A stretch of DNA of 64,000 bases from JAKAGZ01 sp963772675 (GTDB taxonomy: Bacteria; Bacteroidota; Ignavibacteria; Ignavibacteriales; Ignavibacteriaceae). Positions 57,651 through 64,000 of this stretch are shown in pieces (the stretch's first letter is position 1; the number at the start of each line of letters is the position of its first letter). The DNA lies in assembly GCA_963772675.1 (NCBI GenBank), contig CAVYYF010000007.1, positions 459,843 to 523,842 on the forward strand, read 5' to 3'. The notes beneath the pieces are model-generated. The model was not told where the DNA came from. It was given only the letters and a program-made list of their open reading frames with translations, and did no database searches. A program made the translations under genes and the position numbers.

Positions 57651-60420
57651 ATGATAGGCGAAACAATCTTACATTACAAGATTATTGGAAAACTCGGGGA
57701 AGGCGGAATGGGAGAGGTCTTCAAAGCGCAGGATACAAAACTTGACCGCTTTGTTGCACTTAAGTTTCTTCCATTCCAATCTAACAACCAATGAAGAACA
57801 AAAAGCAAGATTCATTCAGGAAGCAAAAACTTCTTCTGCAATGAATCATCCTAATATTTGTACAATATATTCGATAGAAGAATATGATAATGATAAGGGA
57901 GAGAAGCAGCTATTCATTGCAATGGAGTATGTTGAAGGCGAAACGTTAAAGGATAAAAAGGATAGTATTTCTGAGAAACAAAAACTTGAAATCAGCGTCC
58001 AGGTTGCAGAAGGACTTGCAGCAGCACACGAAAAAGGAATTGTGCACCGTGACATAAAACCTGAAAACATAATGATCCGCAAGGATGGAATCGCACAAAT
58101 AATGGATTTTGGACTTGCAAAATTATACGCAGATAAAAATGCTTCACGTCTCACAAAATTGGGGACTACCGTCGGCACTCTCGGTTATATGTCGCCGGAG
58201 CAGGTTCAGGGATTGGATGTAGATCACAGGACGGATATATTTTCATTCGGTGTGGTTCTTTACGAAATGTTTGCGGGTGAATCACCTTTTAAGGGAATGC
58301 ACGAGACCGCAATTATGTATGAAATAGTAAATGTTGATGCACCTCCCCTTTCAACCATTAAAAATGAAATTGACCCGGAACTTGACAGAATAATATTAGA
58401 GTGTCTGGAAAAGGACAAAGATGAGAGATGCCAGTCAGCAAAAGAGCTTGCAAAAGATTTAAGAAAAGTTAAAAAATCATCCTCGCAAAGGAAAAGCAGA
58501 GTTTACAATGTAAACTCACAGGCATATAATTCATCCGCTCAAACATCTTCAATTAATGTATCCGGGGCAACCACTCTCAGAGATATACCGGTAAAAAGTT
58601 TTTTCAGCAGCATTTTTTACAATCCGAAACTTGCGTGGTCTTTTGGAATATTGTTTTTTCTCACGGCTGTTCTAATGTTGGTATTTTTTGTTTTCAACAA
58701 AACTGAAGTTGAAGTTCAGGAATTAAAAGCCTCTGTCATTCCTCCACATGGAATAAATTACGATAATAGTTTTGGGAGTAATCTGACAATATCTCCTGAC
58801 GGGAAATACATTTCATTCATTGGAACTGATTCATCGGGCGTATCAAAATTATGGGTAAGGCCCGTTAATTCGCTTACATCCAGACCGTTGACTGCCGCAA
58901 CTACTCAGGCTTACCCATTCTGGTCGCCGGACAGCAAAAGCATAGCATATTTTGATAATGGTAAGCTTATGAAAATTTCGCTTGACGCCGGGACTTCCCT
59001 GCCAATTTGTGATATAACTACAGGAAGAGGCGGCTCCTGGAGTAAGAACGGGACAATTATACTCTCGCCGAATTCTACCGGAGGAATTTTTAAAGTCCCT
59101 TCATCCGGCGGACAACCAGAGGCAATAGTCAAAGCAGATACGTCCAATAAGAACCAAAGCCTGAGATGGGAATACTTTTTACCTGACGGCGACCACTTTC
59201 TATACTCAACTGAAAATAGCACAACGGGGTCTTCCAGCCCGGATGCTATTTATCTCTCATCATTAAGTGATACCAAATCTAAAAAAATAATTAGTGCTTC
59301 TTCAAACTGCCAATATGCAAACGGATATTTATTGTTTGTGCGCCAGGGAATTTTGCTTGCTCAAAGGTTTGATCCTGATAAACTTGAAATCGAGGGAGAA
59401 GCAATGCCTATTACAGAAAACATTCAATATTATGACCTTAGAGTAGTTGGTACTTTTGCAGTTTCCAAAAATGGAAAACTTGTCTACCTCACTGCCAACC
59501 AGGAAAATGTAAGCACTGTTCTACTAGATAAGGACGGAAAGGAGATTAAAAAATTGCTGGATCAAAAGCCAATGTACCTTATAAATTTTGCTCCGGATGT
59601 TAACAAACTTGCATATGACCTTTATGATCAGAATGATAAAAATATTAGTATCTGGACCTACGATCTTACCAGGAATGTATCAACAAGACTTACCTTTTAT
59701 AAGGAACCGGATATAGTTCCCCTCTGGACAAAAGATGGAAAAAGCATAATTTATAGTCACAGCACTAACGATGGGGTATATTGACTTCATACATTAAAAA
59801 TTCAGATGGATCCGGTGACGAAAAGCTATTATTCAAATCAAATTATCACTAAAGCAGCGGTGGATATTTCGCCGGATGGAAATTACATCCTTTACCAGGC
59901 AAACAATTCTACAGGGAATGCAAGCGGCTGGGATATAATATTATTAGACCGAAAAAATCCAGAAAAGCCGGTAGGCTTATTAACTACCAATTATAATGAA
60001 ACTATGGCAAAATTTTCGCCAAATATGAAATGGATTGCCTATGCTTCAGATGAGTCAGGTAAAAAACAAATTTACGTTATTCCATTTAATCCGGATAATA
60101 CAAATCCAAATGCTAGCGGTAAATGGCAGATATCTGTTGATGGCGGCAACATTCCGAAATGGATGAACAACGGGAAAAGCATTTACATTTTGACGGTGGA
60201 TAATAGCATAATGGCAGTTGATGTAAATGAGAAAGGTTCAACACTTTCACCTGGAAAGCCATATTCTATTTTTAAGCCCGGCAATACAAATATTACCAGT
60301 TTGTATGACATAAATAAATCAGGTACAGAAATTATAGCAACTGTTCCCAACGGAAATAATAACAGCGCATCTTTAACGCTGGTAGCCAACTGGCAGCAAG
60401 GGCTTGAAGGAAAGAAATAA
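57651..60420 (+). pseudogene. Serine/threonine kinase 10: kinase, membrane helix, PD40/TolB-type propeller (three indels)
   Basis: AAAGGA precedes ATG 57651, which gives MIGETILHYKIIGKLGEGG and GEVFKAQDTKLDRFVALKFL. One extra A near 57774 then moves the reading into the frame that runs from about 57775 to 59784 (NLTTNEEQKARFIQEAKTSS, HRDIKPEN, SRLTKLGTTVGTLGYMSPEQ). QRKSRVYNVN and a helix (LAWSFGILFFLTAVLMLVFF, about 327-347) precede the propeller (ISPDGKYISFIGTDS, FWSPDSKSIAYFDNGKL). Near 59781 a base is missing, and near 59845 one is added. The stretch between reads LTSYIKNSDGSGDEKLLFKS in its own frame, after which the 59806-60420 frame resumes. Without the indels it would be a full kinase of about 922 residues. 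Confidence 0.85.
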
Positions 60421-60431
60421 AAAATTGAAAT

Positions 60432-60521
60432 TGTCATTTCGAATCTCGCTGTGCGGGATGAGAAATCTTTTTAATAAACTATTATAAGCCACCTTCGATA
60501 CTCCCTCGGGTCGAAATGACA
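60432..60521. repeat. Terminal inverted repeat element, about 90 bp
   Basis: TGTCATTTCGA (60432-60442) and TCGAAATGACA (60511-60521) are perfect 11-bp inverted repeats flanking a non-coding interior that also contains GAGAAATCT. The ends resemble the common short repeats of Bacteroidota and Chlorobiota genomes (TGTCATTTCGA... with ...GAGAAATCT inside). It fills most of the gap between kinases 10 and 11. Confidence 0.75.
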
Positions 60522-60557
60522 TTAGTTAAAAATAACTTAAACAGGATTTCAGATTAA

Positions 60558-63284
60558 ATGATTGGTGAAACAATACTTCATTACAAAATTTTAGAAAAAC
60601 TCGGCGAAGGCGGAATGGGCGAAGTCTTCAAAGCGCAGGATACAAAACTCGACCGCTTTGTTGCGCTGAAATTTCTTCCCTCTCAGCTAACTGCATCTGA
60701 AGATGATAAAGCAAGATTCATACAGGAAGCCAAAGCCGCTTCATCTATGAATCATCCGAATGTATGTACAATTTATTCCATCGAAGAAAATGAATCAACT
60801 TTTCATTGTAATGGAATATATTGAAGGGACAACACTCAGGGACAATAAGCCGGTTCTTTCAGAAAAAAGGATACTTGAAATTGCTGCACAGATTGCAGAC
60901 GGACTTGGTGCAGCCCACGAAAAAGGAATAGTTCACCGCGATATAAAACCTGAAAATATAATGATCCGCAAGGACGGCATTGTGCAGATAATGGATTTCG
61001 GTTTAGCGAAACTTTACACTGCAGGAAATGTTTCGCGACTTACAAAAGCGGGATCAACAGTTGGAACTATGGGATATATGTCGCCCGAACAGGTGCAGGG
61101 ATTGGATGTCGATCACAGGACCGATATTTTTTCATTCGGTGTGGTTCTTTATGAAATGCTTGCGGGCGAATCTCCATTTAAAGGAATGCACGAAACAGCT
61201 ATAATGTATGAGATTGTAAATGTTGAAGCTCCTCCACTTTCAACAATTAAACCGGATATAGATCCTGCGTTGGATGAGATAATATCTGGAATGTCTTGAA
61301 AAGGACAAAGATGAAAGATGTCAGTCCGCTAAAGAGCTGGCAAGAAATTTAAGAAAGCTAAAAAGAGTCTCATCAGGTAGTAAAGCTAGCAGAGTTTTCC
61401 AGGCAAGATCTTTTGCTTCTAAAGAAACAGATACTTTAAAAAGTGAACCGAAAAATATTTTTGCGAAATCAATAAAACATATCTCAGATAATAAAATTTC
61501 TGCTGCTGTTATATCATTGCTGGCTGTTGCAGTTATAATATTAGTTTTATTAAAAATACTGCAGTCCCCTTCTTCAAATTTTTCGGAGCCAGTACATTTT
61601 TCTTTTGACATACCGGGAAAATCCAGTCAGATTCTTAACTGGGAATACGTCGTTCAGGTATCTCCGGACGGAAAAACAATTGTCTATACGGACGAATCAG
61701 GACCAACTAGTATAATTTATGCAAGAGATATAAATAAATTAGTACCTTATCCTATTAGAGGAACTGAAAATGGTGTTGACCCTGTGTTCGAAAACAACAA
61801 CTGGATTTCATTTACTGGTACACTTGAAGGTGTACTCAAAAAAATACCCATATCAGGTGGTGTTTCTGATATCGCCGGAACTTATGTCAGTAACGGACTA
61901 AGCTGGAGTAGCAATGGTGAAATTGTTTTAGCTGACGCATGGCCAAGTGGTCTGACGATGGAAAAGGCGTGGAATAAAAAGGAAGAAAATATAACGGAAA
62001 TAGATCAATCCAAAAATGAAGGTTGTCATCTGCTTCCTTATATATTACCGGGCGGAAATGCAGCTGTATTTACAATATGGTCAAAGGATGGAACATTCGA
62101 TGATTCTAAAATTGCAGTTGTTAATCTCAAAACTAAAGAAAGAAAGAACCTGAGTTATAATGGCGTCGAACTACAGGGAACATCACCCCGGTTTATTCAG
62201 ACACCCTGGGGAAATTATCTTTTATGGAGTAGAAGCGGAAATTTATACGCTTCAACATTTGATTTATCAGGTTTGCAGGTCACTGGTCCTGAGATTAAAA
62301 TTTTAGAGGGTATATCAGTAAATGCTTCAAGCGGTAAGGCAGCCTATTCTCTTACCGAAGCGAATAATGGAACGCTTGCATATATGCCGGGAAAACTGGA
62401 CACAGCTAAAAATTACCTGGTTTGGGTTGATAAGAATGGTGTTGAGAAAAATGCGCTCACTAACAGCGGCCCTTACCTGGAACCATTGATTTCAAAAAAT
62501 GGAAAAGCTATTATAATACTGACTGGCCCTGCCTACACTATAGGAACAATTAATTTTGAAAAAAACAAAGTTGAACCTCTTTTTACACACGGAGACAATA
62601 ATATGCCTCAAATTACTCCTGATGGTAAAAGTTTTGTTTTTGTTTCTAATTTTGAGAACGGGAAATATAATATCTACATTAGCAGGCTCGATGGTATCGG
62701 CGGCATAAAAGAAATTGTAGCTACAGAAGGCGGATATCCTGAGATGTCAAATCTGTCGCCCAATGGAAAATATATTTTATACACATTTGGTCGCAAAAAT
62801 ATGGATAAAAGATATAACCGGAAAAGAGAAGCCTCACCTGCTCTTTAAATCGGATGCAAAAACAACCAGCCCAACTTTTTCACCCGACGGCAAATTTATA
62901 GCATACCGTTCAGATGAAATTGACGGGAATTTCAAATTATTTATAAGGCCTTTCCCGATAACCGATACAAAAGTTCAGGTATCAATAGATGATGGTATCT
63001 ATCCGCAGTGGTCAGTCGACGGCAGCGAAATTTATTACAGAGATGATGACAAAATAATGGCTGCCAAAATTCAAACAAGTCCCGAATTAAAAGTGATATC
63101 GAGACGATTAGTTTGCGAGTCAATAAGAGTTTCAACCTCATATACCCAGAGGGATTTTACTGTAGCACCGGATGGACGCGTTCTTATGCTTAAAAGTGCA
63201 GAGGATTTGTCAAAGCCTGTCAAGGTAAACGTAATAGTCAACTGGTTTTCGGAATTGAAGAAGAAACTTACAGGACAGGATTGA
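60558..63284 (+). pseudogene. Serine/threonine kinase 11: kinase, membrane helix, PD40/TolB-type propeller (three frameshifts)
   Basis: The head reads MIGETILHYKILEKLGEGG and GEVFKAQDTKLDRFVALKFL. The first break is near 60793: ENE should join QLFIVMEYIEG, where comparison with kinase 5 suggests that two bases are missing. The second is near 61285, where an extra base stops the frame after DEII; ECLEKDKDERCQSAKELARN continues in another frame. The third is an extra A in the A-run near 62795, between YTFGR and KIWIKDITGKEKP. With these corrected, the protein has a subfamily-B kinase (HRDIKPEN, MDFGLAKLY), a helix (ISAAVISLLAVAVIILVLL, about 314-333) and a sensor (VSPDGKTIVYTDESG, FSPDGKFIAYRSDE) of about 907 residues. 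Confidence 0.83.
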
Positions 63285-63309
63285 AAAAATTAATAAAAAG
63301 GAATTTTTA

Positions 63310-64000
63310 TGATCGGTGAAACAATACTCCATTATAAAATATTAGAGAAATTTGGTGAAGGCGGGATGGGAGTGTTTATAAAGCCGAAGATTCCAAACTC
63401 AAACGAGAAGTGGCCATTAAATTTTTACCTCATCAAATTTCTGCTAATCAGGAAGATCTTAAACGTTTTGAAATAGAAGCACAAGCGGCAGCATCTTTAA
63501 ATCATCCCAACATTGCTACCATCTATGCGATAGAAGAATCTAATGAAAAAAGTTCATTGTAATGGAATACATCGATGGTATTGAGCTAAAGGATAAAATA
63601 AAGGATATGGTCCCATTCCTGTCAATGAAACAGTTGAAATAGCTATTCAAATAGCAGATGGATCAGAAGCCGCTCATAAAAAAGGAATTGTACACAGAGA
63701 TATAAAATCTCTGAACATTATGATAAATGAAGATAGCAAAGTCAAAATAATGGATTTCGGACTTGCAAAAATTGGTAAAGGCATTCATGTTACAAAATTT
63801 GGAACTACCGTCGGCACAGTTTCTTATATGTCTCCGGAACAAGCACGGGAAAAGAAATTGATAACAAAATGGGATATTTGGTCATTCGGAGTTGTTTTAT
63901 ATGAATTGTTAACAGGAGAATTTCCATTCAAAGGCGAATATGAACAGGCTATAATGTATTCTATTATAAATGAAAGCCCGACGCCACCTTCTATACTAAA
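63310..64000 (+). pseudogene. Serine/threonine kinase 12, kinase domain only (runs off window, many indels)
   Basis: ATG 63310 gives MIGETILHYKILEKFGEGGM, then the frame breaks at a missing G near 63371 (should read VVYKAEDSKLKREVAIKFLP). Further shifts occur near 63555 (before FIVMEYIDGIELKDKI), near 63610 (GPIPVNETVEIAIQIAD follows) and near 63845-63870 (around GKEIDNK and DIWSFGVVLYELLTG). HRDIKSLNIMINED and MDFGLAKIGKG are readable between them. It belongs to subfamily A and is closest to kinases 2, 7 and 8. At least four indels in 690 bases suggest decay, though low-quality sequence near a contig end is possible. Its sensor part lies beyond 64000. Confidence 0.75.

Noticed and set aside
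8221..62800. Phase variation by slipped-strand mispairing as the cause of the frameshifts
   Set aside because: The runs involved are only three to five bases, too short for typical phase-variable tracts, and some shifts are not in runs at all.
26092..64000. CRISPR array or toxin/defence cassette suggested by the repeated 50-base kinase starts
   Set aside because: The repeats are spaced by whole genes of about 2.7 kb and encode the same protein head; they are paralogous gene starts, and no Cas, nuclease or transposase gene was seen.

Overview
The window is AT-rich bacterial chromosome that looks like a member of the Ignavibacteria (Bacteroidota/Chlorobiota side). The best clue is the C-terminal sorting domain on two secreted proteins (core YPNPFNPSTTISYTLP and a close variant), a type IX secretion signal common in that group. 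The numerous secreted hydrolases, beta-barrel proteins and large sensor kinases fit. No ribosomal RNA, tRNA, CRISPR array, transposase or phage gene was seen. The taxonomic placement is inference.

Positions 1-16900 are ordinary chromosome: the end of a beta-barrel protein with a terminator, an APC amino-acid permease, a frameshifted GH127-type glycoside hydrolase, a DinB-like protein, a small outer-membrane barrel, a minus-strand pair (CPBP protease then pdxJ), two tail-to-tail arylsulfotransferase-like propeller genes (one frameshifted once, the other heavily decayed), small membrane proteins (TM2, DUF2752, YrdB-like), the groES-groEL operon with a perfect CIRCE element over a textbook sigma-70 promoter, and an LprI-like secreted protein.

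Positions 17000-23500 carry three secreted proteins in a row: a large Asp-box (VPS10/BNR) propeller protein, an S10 serine carboxypeptidase and an M61 peptidase with a PDZ domain. They are closely spaced and probably form one operon devoted to protein or peptide breakdown.

From 23849 to the right edge the window is a signalling island. It opens with a GAF-SpoIIE phosphatase and a double ABM-fold protein. It then holds twelve co-directional serine/threonine kinase genes in about 38 kb, interleaved with a DUF4242-like gene, a STAS anti-sigma-antagonist gene, a cupredoxin-like secreted protein, a second Asp-box propeller protein and an alpha-amino-acid-ester-hydrolase-like enzyme. All kinases begin with nearly the same head (MIGETILHYKILEKLGEGG or a variant). 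After the kinase domain almost all have one membrane helix and then a variable sensor: PD40/TolB-type propellers in eight, and a TolB/FlgO-like domain plus TPRs in three. The twelfth runs off the window. Two kinase subfamilies can be told apart. Between intact genes lie four truncated heads of 25-57 codons, three of which end in an ATGA overlap with the next start.

Many genes carry single-base frameshifts (GH127, both arylsulfotransferase-like genes, the first Asp-box protein, DUF4242, STAS, and at least five kinases). Some look like isolated base errors in short homopolymers. The second arylsulfotransferase-like gene and the last kinase have so many that real decay is more likely. Reads would have to decide.
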